Assembly: GCA_038030265.1 (NCBI GenBank)
Contig: CM075943.1
Coordinates: 15,686,001 to 15,750,000, forward strand
Length of the DNA stretch: 64,000 nucleotides
Direction: 5' to 3'
Origin: Corythucha ciliata
Lineage: Eukaryota; Arthropoda; Insecta; Hemiptera; Tingidae
Shown here: positions 51,203 to 61,960 of the stretch, one piece after another
How the letters are laid out: every line of letters starts with the position of its first letter
Position numbering within the stretch: the first letter of the stretch is position 1
Made by a program: the position numbers and the translations under genes
The notes under the pieces: generated by a model
Told to the model about the DNA's origin: nothing
What the model saw: the letters and a program-made list of their open reading frames with translations, nothing else
The model's database searches: none

Positions 51203-52480
51203 CTGTCCTGCGTGAGTGGGAATCACTTCAATTTCAGCGATTTTTGCGGTGCGGGTGATTTAAGCGAGAAACGCTTATGGAGTCCTATCATTGCGCTATG
51301 TAATGTGTGGGACCACGTAGGGTGGAGTGGGGCAAATTGGACCCAAAATTATAATAGTTAAACTTTGATCGTTAATAGCTCCCCACTGAATAACGCTATT
51401 TGGACTTCTTTTTTTTCCGTTGTACAGATTGTTTCATGTAGTTTACAATGCACTCCTCAATTTTTTGGAAAAACTCAGTCCTCACGATGGAAAAATATTT
51501 TTTTTAAATTATTTCCGACTTCCGCATTTCCCCCAACAAACGGGGCAAATGTGGAATTGGCTTTAAAAACTCATAGAACCCAACAGACGCCTTATTCTGA
51601 CAAAATCTACGGAAAGCGCACTTCAAGACGGACAAAATGCGATATTCGTTTCTTTTTGTCTCCAAATTTTCAAGGGCGAAATGAAATTTCCTTGTTTGCT
51701 GGTATTATTTTAAGTTATCGCTGTACTCCTTTTGGGGCCGAAAATGTTTACTTGAGGCATGACTTCGATGCAAAAAGACCAAAAAAATATTTTCAAATCA
51801 AAAACCATTGAAAATACATGTTTTACCCATGAAAAACCCTAAAAATTAACGCCTCCTAACCAATATTGAAAGAATAAAATACTCCTCTAAACAACTGTGG
51901 GGTTAGTCTGCTCGTCTTCAAGCTTATGCGTACGGCGAAGGCGATGGCCTCTCTGTCGTCCATAGGGCGATTCGTGAAATTTTGACTTTTCTTCTTGACC
52001 ATTGTTCTGCATTTGCCCCACATAGTAATTTGTCTGGGGCAAATGCGACCCATGCAGCTATTTCTTTATTTGAACGTAATGAAACAAAACTGGAGTGAAA
52101 CCTGTTAGAAAGACTCGCCTGAAGACGATTCTCCATAAAAACTTCTTGGGAAATCCATCAAACTCGTTTGAAGAACAAATCACAAGTGTGTTAAAAGAAC
52201 GTTATTACGAAGTTTCTGACTGACGAAATCGCGCCATTTTCCATAGGTAACAGGTACCAGCACATCACGTGACCCATTGACATGGTTTCCAAAGGAAAGC
52301 GTTCAAATAGTGCCATTTTATAAACCATTTCCGCATTTGCCCCGTTTCCACATTTGCCCCACTCCACCCTAGTATCATCTTCACCCGAGAAACTGAAACA
52401 AAAGTTCAGAACATTATGAAAATAGCCCGACACTCTACAAACGCTGAAATCGCGCTATTCCCGCTCACGTAGGACACGGG
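51203..52480. mobile_element. Inverted-repeat element with inner GGGGCAAA ends, about 1.28 kb
   Basis: Outer inverted ends are GTCCTGCGTGAGTGGGAA and CAATTTCAGCGATTTT at 51205-51250, versus GAAATCGCG and TTCCCGCTCACGTAGGAC at 52446-52475. A second, inner pair is TAGGGTGGAGTGGGGCAAA (51320) and TTTGCCCCACTCCACCCTA (about 52353-52371). Extra GGGGCAAAT phrases occur at 51541, 52009-52017 and 52036. The 148-codon frame at 51365-51811 has no recognised domain; I do not call it. It may be one element nested in another. Confidence 0.65.
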
Positions 52481-53639
52481 GTAAGACGTTTTGGGACGGA
52501 ACATAAATGTAATTTACAAAATAATAAGTATAATAACCTTCTGTCCCTGGAGAATTGGCACTGTTTTCAAGCAGTAAATAACAGGCAAACAGTTTTAGTG
52601 CCGGTACGCAGTGAACGATATTAGAATGATCGGACAAAACAATTGATTAGATTAACTCGAGATTACGACATCTCTATTCCCCTCCACCCTTGTTTGGTCC
52701 TGTCTTTAATCCAAGTACCTGTGGAAGCTCAATACTTGGTAAAGAAAAAAGAGCCTGACATGATATTTGTTCTTGGAGAAATAAATGTTGTGCATTTATC
52801 GATGAGTGCAAAGGAAGGAGAAGCTAAGAGGGCCTTCTGACCCCTCCCGTACACACTGCCATGTCTATACCCTTGAGGCGGCTACTCTTTCTTATGTCGC
52901 ATTTTTCTCTTTCGGGCGAAGTTTTTGGCAAAAAATTAAAAACAAAATGCATTTCGCATTCAAGATTTTACGCTGCTTCATGCTAAAAGACGTTTTTCAT
53001 CAAAAACATATTTGTTTCAAATTTTGAATATAAAATTTCCGGGTTACGCTGATTTGAAAAATCAGCGACCCAATCTCCGCAAATTCTGTGCCATCACCGG
53101 GTAAAAATATTTTCACAAAAACAAAATCCGTCAATTTTTGCAGCTGCAAAAGGTAAAATGGATTCGCCCATCTTCCCTCTCTCTTGCTCACTTGTCGTCC
53201 TCATTAGCCTTAAAGTGAAAAAAGTCAGACTTCGTGCGCAGTGGCGGATCCAAGGTAGGGGCCACAGGGGCCATGGCCCCTCCCTTGGGGTCGAGGTCAC
53301 TAGGGCAAAAAATAATCAAAAACACCTCCAAAATCTCTTCCTTTTTAACTTCAGGGCTGATCACGTGAAAGTTCGTGCATTGTTCTGGTTAAAAACGGTG
53401 GCATTATAGTAAGAATGCTTTAAACTTCGTCTCAATTTTCGGATTCTCCGTGTGGCTAGAAACCCGACAATAATGTTAAGATTGGAGCATTATAGTGGTT
53501 ACAAATTTGTGTGTTCGGACCTATTTTGTGAGCCAGAGTGGCGCAAGGGGGGGGGGGGTCAGTTGCCATCCCCTAGATTTAAAAGCGCAGACTTTGTGGG
53601 GCAGCTGGCCCACTTCTAGATGCCATAATTAAGTTAAAA

Positions 53640-54760
53640 TCTATCAGCATCGTCACACTTGTATCGCCAAAATGTTCTCAACTCTGGCTCAGCAATAAAC
53701 CAATTTCCCGGATCCCTTCCCCTCCAATACCAATTTCGCGTTTCTTTTCTGCTGAAAACACAATTTCGCGGGGTAGCCTAATTCAAAAGCCAATTTTGTG
53801 GTTTTCGCACACTAAAAAACCATTTTTACAACTTTGTCTCAATAAGAAAACAATTTCTTAGATTCCGATGACTAAGACACAAACTTTCCTGATTTTTCTT
53901 GCCGAAAAATTAATCATTTTCCTGGATCTGGCCCACTGAAAAACTAATTTTTTCGTTTCGCTCCCTAAAAAAACCAATTTTGCTGATTTTTGTAGCTAAC
54001 GAACTTTAACGATGCTCTAAAAAAACCAATTTATCGCAGCTCACCTCCTAAAACACCAATTTTATCGGACCTGCGGCTCACTGTAAAATAAATTTCTCGG
54101 ATTTCACTCACTGAACAACCAATTTCAGGGATTTTCGTAGCCAGTAAACTAATGGGGAACTTGCATGAATGCCCGATTTGGGAGAAAAGTAAATCGGTGA
54201 ATTGACACATGGACGAACTTGACGTGTTCGTGACAAGCACGAACTTTCACGTGATCAGTAATGAATTTTATGAGGATGGAATAAGGAAATTTTAACTTAT
54301 CACCAATAGTTTAATTTTTGGTCCTTGGAGCCTATTAATTTTATTTTGCCCCTTATAACTCGACCGGCGCGACGTTCGTGATCGGTGATCGTTTATTTGT
54401 GCTTTAAACTAAAACTTTTTAGTAGAAGTTGCCGATTTTATGCGGAAATTGTCAATTTTAAGATGAAACTGTCAATTTCTTGAACAAGTGATTTTTTGTA
54501 TTTTTGTTGCCAGCAAACCAATTTCGCTGGGTGGCCCAACTCAGAGACCGATTAAGCTTATTTTTGGCACTAAAACCCGATTTCAGCCATTTTGACTCAA
54601 TAAAGAAGTGATTTCCCGAGTTTCGCTTACTAAAAACCTCAATTTCGGTGGTTATACTCGCTGAAAAAACATTTTCGTGGGTATGATTCACTAAAGAACC
54701 AATATCCCGGACTTTGCTCACAAAAAAATGTATTTCAGCTACAAATAATTTTGCACACTA
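53640..54760. repeat. Type C short-period tract inside the hAT element
   Basis: Diverged ~30-bp units (CTGAAAAACTAATTTTTTCG, CTCACTGAACAACCAATTTC), interrupted at 54130-54480 by other sequence containing TTGTCAATTTTAAG units of type B. Confidence 0.7.
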
Positions 54761-55295
54761 ACTAGCCATTTTGACGGGTATGGCTCTGTGGCTTGGGGCT
54801 TATTCAGACAGCGGACACAGTGTGCGGGAAACTTCGTGCGGATTTTTATGCGAAGCACTGTGCTGAGCCAACACAATGACAACAGGGAGTGAGACCGGAA
54901 ATCCGTCTTGATTTTCGGATTCACTGTGCCGAAAAAACCTCAAAATACATGGTTTTTTCCATTTTCATCAATTTTGACAAAAATTACCCATGGATTAACC
55001 GGCCGATTTTTAGGCTGAATGTTTTCAAAGTCCCCAGGACCTCTATTGCTATTGCCCTTGGACACCGATAAATTGCCCCTGGAAAACGTGCCAAAGAGGT
55101 CAAAAGATCAGGTGGGTTGAGGTAGAACGCTCGGATTTTTGGGTTCGTCGTGTCCAAAACTCGGCTCTACTAGTCGTGGGACATGACAGCCCATGCCTAC
55201 TTCCTCCACCCATGCGCTGAGTTCACTTCATTCGGGACGCGGCATATTTTTACCAAACGGTCATTTCACGTTACACGGGTACATAGTTGTTCGTA

Positions 55296-56075
55296 GTTCG
55301 AGAGCTGGCGACAGTCCCATTCAACCGGAAGAACATAGTCACGAATGATGGTCAAAATGATAACTTATGACCTCCTATTTACGAGTCCGGGAGTCGGCCA
55401 TGCCTTATTTGGGGCCTAAGGGTTTTATAGCTAATTAAAGTCCTTAATTTGGGACTCTCAGTGAACAGTAAAACAGCGCGAAGGGGAATTGCTTCCTTCC
55501 CGCCAAGGGTGAATGCCCCAAGCAGACAGCGCAGACGATCATATTCGTATTAAAATTGAGTTTGACGAGCCACAGAGGGCAATTGCCCCAGGCAGACGAT
55601 CATAATCGTAATTAGCTCCATGAAACCTTTCGAATGAGACTATAGTTTCAGGACAATGATCTCCCTGCTAATTATTTTCCCTCTGTGCAGTTTGACTGGT
55701 CACTGAGGGCAAATGCCCCAGTGAGACAATAGCAGACGATAATATTCGTAATCAGCTCCATGAAACCTTTCGAAAGGAGACTAGTTTCAGGACTATGATG
55801 TTAATTGAAATTCCCCAAATTTCGTGAGTTTGGCTAGCTACAAAGGGCAAATGCACCAGGCAGACGCCGGTAGACGATCATATTCGTAATCAGCTCCATA
55901 AAACCTTTCAAATGAGACAAGTCTCTGGACTATGTTCTTCCGGTTAAATTCATGTTTCAAATTAAGGACTTTAATTAGCTATAAAATCCTTGGGTCATAA
56001 GCTATTTTTTTGCACAGCTTTCATGACTATGTTCTTCCGGTTAAATGGAACTGTCACCAGCTCTCGGTCTTTTTT
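55296..56075. repeat. Inverted-repeat segment with internal tandem repeats
   Basis: CGAGAGCTGGCGACAGTCCC with CCGGAAGAACATAGTCA at 55299-55345 is mirrored at 56020-56070; GGTTTTATAGCTAATTAAAG at 55422 is mirrored near 55990. Between the arms, units around GAGGGCAAATGCCCCAG, AGACGATCATATTCGTAATC and AGCTCCATGAAACCTTTCGA occur about four times (55508, 55575, 55703, 55844), spacing 66-141 bp. Confidence 0.75.
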
Positions 56076-56128
56076 TCACTTTTCCCGTTTCCGGGCTTTG
56101 ATGCCCTGTATTCATAGACATTTCTTAA

Positions 56129-56332
56129 AGTCAATACAGACTACTCGGACGTGACGTGGGAACACGCATTCCCACGTGTGATACAAAATTCCAGAAAATG
56201 CTTTTGTTCGTTAGTGTTCACATTGCTCTGACGTGACGTGGGAACACGTGGGATGATGCGAATCCGAGCTTTTATGTCACACGTGCGGGACAGCGTGTTT
56301 CCACGTCACGTCCGAAGTGTATGTATTGACCT
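56129..56332. mobile_element. MITE family E, complete copy with TTAA flanks
   Basis: TTAA at 56125-56128 and 56333-56336 flank ends AGTCAATACAGAC and, inversely, AGGTCAATACATAC. The inverted arms continue into CGGACGTGACGTGGGAACAC. The element contains palindromic CACGTG and TGACGT core sequences several times. Copy 1 at 32053-32245 lacks the left end. Confidence 0.8.
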
Positions 56333-56579
56333 TTAAATTTATAGCGTTTTCCATTTGCATAAAATTTCGCTCTGAAGCTTCTTAATGTTTCGATACTTCA
56401 ATGATAGCAGATTCAGATCTTCTATGCCACAGAAACTGCGTGTAACGTTGCGGTAGGCAGAAGGGGTCATGGCCCCCCCTCTGAATCCGCGCCTGTTCGT
56501 GCGGGGTGAAATTTTTTTTTTGCAGAGGACAACTTTTGCCGCAAATGAGTTGCAGAATCGAACCCTGGCCGGTGATGCG

Positions 56580-56605
56580 ACCTTAACGTTAACACCCTGT
56601 ATACA
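56580..56605. repeat. Perfect 18-bp palindrome
   Basis: CACCCTGTATACAGGGTG, followed by ATTCAGGAAGAATGTGACAA. It looks like two transposon ends of the TACAGGGTG type abutting at TA, but no second copy is present to prove this. Confidence 0.5.
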
Positions 56606-57069
56606 GGGTGATTCAGGAAGAATGTGACAAACTTACACAGGTGATAGTGCGTACCTGGATGCACAAAAAAAGTCATGTTGACGCATAGCCGAAAATGCTT
56701 TGGTTACGAGATATGAGCAGTTTCCTGTTTTTTTCTAGTTGCATTACTTTTCACGGTAATTGTCGTGTTCAGGGCTCACCGTAGGTGGTTAGACAAGAAC
56801 TGACGGTGGATTTGGAAAGAGGACAAAATCCTGTTCCTGAAACCTCCGTGAAAATCAAAAAATGTCGCTTGCGCGTCGCTATTTCAGCCATGTGAAAAGT
56901 GAAAAAAGTACTTTTTTCGAATACCTGATAAATTTCACATCAGTATCAATCAGCTGCTAGTGCGCGCATCGACGGGTAAAGTTGTGGAAAACTACCGTGT
57001 TCTGTGTACTTTCGAACGGTGTCCTGATAGTTGAAGTTTGCAACCCTCCGACTTTAGCAATTGATTGCT
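56606..57069. other. Unassigned intergenic stretch
   Basis: No gene, repeat partner or RNA gene recognised. Confidence 0.3.
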
Positions 57070-57616
57070 TTACCAAGGGGCGGCTTTTTTGCCCGCACTT
57101 CAGAATATTCGCTATAATTTCGTTAGTATTGATGGAAAAAAATCATGTCTTCTGAAGAAGTGTCTGGATTGACATGAATATGATGAATCTATCAGATCTG
57201 CAGTCTATCAAGAGAATTATCTAATTATTTCTAAGAAAAAACAGTTAAGACCAAAAAAACCCTCCTGGTCCCTCACGGATCAGTCAAACGTTTTTACTCA
57301 TGCATGCATGTTTTTGTTAATGGAATTGCAAACTAATTCACACTAAAAAAGTAACATGCATTTTTATTTACGAGGCATCCCCCTCTCCATCGACCCATCC
57401 GAAAGGCATAAGATTTTGAAATTAGCAAACTCCCTTTATCTAGTTCCCCCTTTACTCCACAAATCCCCCCCCCCCCAAGTGATGTTAACACGTAAACATG
57501 ATCTCTATGTATCTAAGGTTTGTAATTATGCCAAAAAACTCCAATGTAATGCAGTAGAATAGTAAAAACGAAGATTTTACAGTGCGGGCAAAAAAGGCCC
57601 CCCCCCCCCTTGGTAA
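57070..57616. mobile_element. MITE-like element, about 547 bp
   Basis: TTTACCAAGGGGCGGCTTTT with TTGCCCGCACT on the left; AGTGCGGGCAAAAAAGGCCC, a C run and CTTGGTAAA on the right. Arms about 32 bp. The interior (57350-57560) has a short frame without a known domain. Confidence 0.75.
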
Positions 57617-57633
57617 ACTAAGGTAAATCTAAG

Positions 57634-58110
57634 AGCTGTTCGGCTTAGAGGATTCGGTCAGAAGTATGGTGTTGACTACACTCAAACATTCAGCCCAGTT
57701 CGATAAATTGAGAAAGATGTTGTCGCCGGTATTCAATTAAATAAATTAAATGAAAGTGATATCTTTCCGGACAACGATGGAAGGGCATGGAAGGGGGTAG
57801 CGTGCTGGACTAGTAATCCAGAGGTTGCGGGTTCAAATGCCGCCGGGGAGCCCATTTTTTTCTCGAAACTCGAATCGTGTTGGGCTATGCCCTTTCGTCG
57901 TCGTCCGGAAAGATATCACTTTCATTTCATTTATTCAGCCCAGTAGTTCAATTCGATTCAGCCAGAATGATTCTTGCTATCGCCGCCGAAGAGCATTTGT
58001 TTCTGTGACAGTTCGACGTAGAAACTGCCTTTTTAAACGGCAAGCTGGAAGAGGTAATTTTAATGTCACAACCGAAAGGATTTGAAGACGCTAGCAATAG
58101 AGTATGTCAC
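57634..58110 (+). pseudogene. Decayed Ty1/copia reverse-transcriptase fragment, split by a SINE
   Basis: The left piece (57634-57699) reads GFGQKYGVDYTQTFSPV. The right piece (57933-58110) resumes with TFSPV-type sequence, then AIAAEEHLFL, a stop, QFDVETAFLNGKLEEVILM and SQPKGFED. This is the start of the copia reverse transcriptase, where DV.TAFLNG is the hallmark. It is broken by one in-frame stop and by the insertion at 57700-57932, and it ends where hAT-like sequence begins at 58112. Non-functional. Confidence 0.9.
57700..57932 (+). mobile_element. tRNA-derived SINE, copy 2, inserted in a copia remnant
   Basis: Flanked by a 12-bp direct repeat ATTCAGCCCAGT (57688-57699 and 57933-57944), which fits LINE-mediated insertion. 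The core TAGCGTGCTGGACTAGTAAT with CCAGAGGTTGCGGGTTCAAA is the tRNA-like part with AGT in the anticodon loop and a B box; the D-arm region is degraded. The core is enclosed by a ~40-bp inverted repeat: GAAAGTGATATCTTTCCGGA at 57750 and TCCGGAAAGATATCACTTTC at 57904. Confidence 0.85.
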
Positions 58111-58189
58111 CCAGTGGCGGAACAACACCTATCGGGGCCCGGGGCGGAAATCTCTAGGAGGCCCTTTAGTCTCTAATTAAACTATAGGA

Positions 58190-58720
58190 ATATACGCTTT
58201 AGTAGCGTTGAAGTACATATTTTTCTAATTTTAGCCACGAAATTGCCTCCGAAAACCGTGTACGTGCGTTTTCTCAATTTAAACTGTGAATGATTGTTTT
58301 TTCTCAATTCTACTAGCATACTTTAATAGCTATAACACTGAGAATTATAGCTTTTTTCTCATTTTTAGATGTGAATCGGCGCTTTTTATAAGCTATTAGC
58401 CTTGAAGTTGCCTCAAGAATCCGCAAATTAGGTAGCGTTTGAGTGCTCTTTCCCAAATTTATCCGCAAATTAGCAATTTTTCTAAATTTAAACCGTGAAT
58501 TGGCACTTTTTTCCATTTTAAACACCAATTCGTGTTTTTCTCTACTTACTACCCGCGAATTAGCGCTTTTTCACAGTCTTAGCCGCTTGAATTAGCGTTT
58601 TTTCTCAATTTTATTCCCCAAGTAGCCTTAGGAATCCGCGAGTTGGTGTTCTCTCAATTTCAGCTGTGAATTATCACATTTTTTTAATTTTAGCTGCGAT
58701 TTTTAGCGCTTTTCAATCGT
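58190..58720. repeat. Type A short-period tract
   Basis: Forward ~30-bp units (GCGAATTAGCGCTTTTTC, ACAGTCTTAGCC). Confidence 0.75.
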
Positions 58721-58819
58721 TGATCTTTGTTTTGTTGAAACTATGCGGCTGTATTTGTTCAAATTTTAAAAACCCAACTTCCCATTTATAGTCTAGTATA
58801 AAAATGCAAAATAAATGCA

Positions 58820-59990
58820 ATAAATATAAGATTTTGTTTTTTTGCGGGAATGTGTACGGGAGGGTCCCCTGATCATTGTCTAACAAAGTCCCGAGCTGAA
58901 CCACCTGCCCCAGAGGGAGGGGGGTCGTTTAAAGGTACCTTTTCGTGATTTTTCGCCTACATCTAAAAAACGGTGCGTCTTGAACAAAAACGTTTAGACA
59001 AAGAATGTAAGCTCCTTAAATTATCTTCAACTTTTACCCCATGCATTTTTTAAAAAATTCTCAACAGTTTTCGATATATACGACCCTGAAATGTGACCTT
59101 TTTCAAAAACATTATTTTAACCTCACGTTTTTTGTCAAACTTTGCATCCTACCTTCTTACCAGTTCAATTTTAGCGTAAAGAATAAATTTAGAAGTTGTT
59201 GAGAATTGAATTTGCTTCAAGAATATATGCATAAACCCAAAATTATCTTTAAGGGGTCGTCGGCTATGAATTTTGTGGTTTCAAAAGGAAGTCTACAAAA
59301 ATGATTCACAAATTTTAAGTTTTCATCCTCAAACAAAGCTGCGGCGCTTAGCCGCCACGTCACCAGTCGCCATTTCGCTATCGCGGCCCTCATCAGCCCT
59401 GGTGAGCCGGGTCTCCTCCCAAACTCGATTTGGCGGAAAGATCGTTAAGTGCAAAGTCCACTCAAAGAAAAATACAGCGATTTCGCCCACTGCACCACTT
59501 CCACACACCGCCATGACTCCATTTCTCTCAAAACTGTAAAAATCGCCCCAAAACCCATGAGATTGAATCGACGGAAAATATGACTTACGTTAGTCTGATT
59601 TAAAACCAGTCATGAGCGTTTGGCACTTTCGAAAACATAATTTCGTTATTTTGACTCTTCCAAACGTCAATTTCATGAATTTTCGCTCATTCAAAACTAA
59701 ATTTTGTGGATTCGTCTCGTTCAAATCCCAATTTCACTCGTTCAAAAACCCAATTTACAATTGACAACTCCAACTAGGGAAGAATATCTAAGAAAAAGAA
59801 TCCAAAAGTTTTCGCCCAAGACGCACTGTTTTTGAGGTACAGGTGAAAAACCACAAACGGGTACCTTTAATCAGCCCCCTCCCCCTGTGGCAGAAGATTC
59901 AGCTCGGGACTTTATTAGACATTGGTGGGAGGACCCTCCCCTACACATTCCCGCAAAAAAACAAAATCCCATATTTATTTCCGCTCAAAA
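58820..59990. mobile_element. Inverted-repeat element R with about 165-bp arms
   Basis: The left arm (58820-58985) contains TTTTGTTTTTTTGCGGGAAT, CAAAGTCCCGAGCTGAA and AAACGGTGCGTCTTG. The right arm (59815-59990) has the inverses CAAGACGCACTGTTTTTGAG, AGCTCGGGACTTTATTAGAC and CATTCCCGCAAAAAAACAAA. A third, solo arm in the right-arm orientation lies at 60920-61115. No recognised protein between the arms. Confidence 0.8.
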
Positions 59991-60062
59991 CCTTAGATTG
60001 ACTGGACTAGAATACTGTATACTGAATACGATAAATGAAAATCAATAATATTTGAGTATTTA

Positions 60063-60140
60063 AAAAAGTTAAGGATCCTCAGCCATAGAGTCGCCCTCAT
60101 CATCTTCCTCATCATCGTCTTCCTCATCATCTTCAAACGG
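60063..60140 (-). other. Trinucleotide-like tract encoding an acidic run
   Basis: On the minus strand GAT/GAG/GAA/GAC codons give TFPFEDDEEDDDEEDDEGDS, ending MAEDP and a stop; the frame opens only about 39 codons upstream after a stop. It could be a captured last exon with an acidic tail or simply a GAT/GAG microsatellite. No acceptor site is evident. Confidence 0.3.
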
Positions 60141-60919
60141 GAAGGTATTGGTGCAGTGGCGTGGCTTGTTGGAAATCCCTCCCCCCTGCTAAACTAGCCT
60201 TGGCGCCCCTTCATCTTACAATCAGCTCAATCTTAGGACTGAATAAGGAGAAGATTTTGACGTTTATTGCTGGAAGTCCTCATCAGAAATTTTCATTAGT
60301 TGGAGAAAGTTAAAATTAAAATTAGGTTAATTAAATTATTTTTGAGTTGAAACTTCCATTTTTATTGCACTTTTGTCGCCTAGTCCAACAACAGAGGACT
60401 GAGAGAATAGCAGCACTGCGACGTACACCCAATGTTTAGCTGAGCACTGAGTTGATTTTTCTTTTTTAAAATTATGAATGATATAGTTCATAGCTATATC
60501 AGTTAAATAGATAAGTATAGATGGGGGAAAAATACCCTGAGCTCAGCGCCCCGGAGGGCTGTGGGGGCTATTTCTACGCCTCTGTATCGATGCAGTCCCA
60601 CTGGGAGTTGCTGCTGACCTTGAAGCAGAATACCCCGGCCTTCCTGCAACCACATCTTGATTCGCACTCACCCCCGTGCAGCGGCAGAATATGGAGTTCA
60701 GCGCATGATCTGGTACAGGGGGTGCCGTGGTGGTCACAGGAGCCAGTTATCCCCCTTCCCCTCTCTTACACTCACATTCCCTTGGTGGAAGACTGTTTCC
60801 CAACCAAGTATGCAAGGTCTCTTTCCAGAGGCGTATATCTTGAAAACTCCGAGGAATGTTAAAAAATGTATGGAATAAAAGTTATAGGGAACTCAATATG
60901 CTTTCATTCTGTACTCGCA
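60141..60919. other. Unassigned stretch
   Basis: At 60154 there is CAGTGGCGTGGCTTG, a hAT-like motif without partner. The frames at 60521-60862 show no domain. Confidence 0.3.
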
Positions 60920-61115
60920 AAGAATCGTCTTAGACACACCAGTTTTGAGATACAGGCGAAAAACCTCGAAAAGGTGGCTTTGAACGTTCCCCCTTGATTC
61001 GGGGGAGGGCGTTCAGCTCGGGACTTTATTAGACATTGATCAGGGGACCCCCTCCTTCACATTCCTGCAAAAAAACAAAATCCCATATTTATTTCCGCTC
61101 CAAAGCTTAGATTGA
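60920..61115. repeat. Solo arm of element R
   Basis: Matches the right arm at 59815-59990 through TTTTGAGATACAGGCGAAAA, AGCTCGGGACTTTATTAGAC and ATCCCATATTTATTTCCGCT, and continues with TTAGATTGACTGGACTA in both. Confidence 0.85.
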
Positions 61116-61129
61116 CTGGACTATTTAGC

Positions 61130-61960
61130 GCTTTTTGTCAATTTTATCCGTAAAATCGTAATTTTTCATACCTTAGCCCCAGGCGCGTAGCCAGGGTTTC
61201 TGGGGGGGTCCGATGTAGATCAGGTGTGGCGGGGAGGGGGGTATTTTCACTCAATGCCTACTTTTTTCAGTTTTTAACTACGTATTATTATTATTATTAT
61301 CATTACTATTATCATTATTGTGCGAATAATTATTCCAATGCGTGAGCGGAGAAATTGAAAATAAAAAGACTCCTTCAGAACATGGGGAATAAATCTGAAA
61401 TTTCGGGGGGGGGGGGTCCGGACCCGGTAGACCCCCCCCCCTGGCTGCGCGCCTGCTTAGCCACAAGAATTCGTGATTTTGTGTTGTCTCAATGTCAGCT
61501 GTGAACTAGGGATATTTCTCAAGTTTAAAAGCCGCACATTGATGCGCCTAATCACAATTCTAGCCGCGAATTAGCGTTTTTCTTCGTTTTTGGGCTGAAA
61601 GAACTAGTTTTGCTCAATTTCAGGCATTTTGCTCAATTTTAGCGTTTTTCCCCTTCAATTTTAGCTGTGAATTAGCACTTTTTGTGTATTCTTTCCACAA
61701 ATTAGCGTTTCTTAACTAATTTTTCTCTCGCTAATCGAATTAGCGTTTGTCTCATAGCATTGCGAAGTTACTATAGTCGAAGAAAGTAGTCGGCCAATGG
61801 AACAAAATTGAAAAGAATACGCGTTTTCTCAATTTCAGCTGTGAATTACTTAACACTTTTTCTCGATATTAACAGCCGCAAATTTTAGTATTTTTTCTCA
61901 ATTCCAGCCGCGAATCAGCGTTTTTCTCAATTTTACAAGCGATTTTAGCCATTCGTTCCT
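61130..61960. repeat. Type A short-period tract, interrupted by a hAT-type MITE
   Basis: Forward units (GCGAATTAGCGTTTTTC, CTCAATTTTAGC) on both sides of the 61180-61455 insertion. Confidence 0.75.
61180..61455. mobile_element. hAT-type MITE, 276 bp
   Basis: The left end CAGGCGCGTAGCCAGGG and the inverse of the right end, CAGGCGCGCAGCCAGGG, differ at one base. The flanking 8 bp are CTTAGCCC (61172-61179) and CTTAGCCA (61456-61463), a 7/8 duplication. The interior has an ATT/ATC microsatellite (about 61283-61320) and G runs. Right size and signature for a hAT MITE. Confidence 0.85.

Larger units (their letters stand above)
53239..56495. mobile_element. hAT-type non-autonomous transposon with perfect 8-bp target duplication
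   Basis: The left end is CAGTGGCGGATCCAAGG and the right end, read inward, CAGGCGCGGATTCAGAGG; both then run into G-rich sequence with GGCCATG. The same 8 bases TTCGTGCG flank it at 53231-53238 and 56496-56503. An 8-bp duplication plus a CAG-starting terminus is the hAT signature. No transposase. The 3257-bp interior holds type C units (53640-54760), an inverted-repeat segment (55296-56075) with tandem repeats, and a nested MITE (56129-56332). Confidence 0.88.

Noticed and set aside
51365..51811. 148-aa open frame in the 51.2-52.5 kb element
   Set aside because: No transposase motif or other domain visible; AT-rich translation. Kept only as a note.
57356..57562. 68-aa frame in the 57.1-57.6 kb element
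   Set aside because: Short, spans a C run, no known domain.
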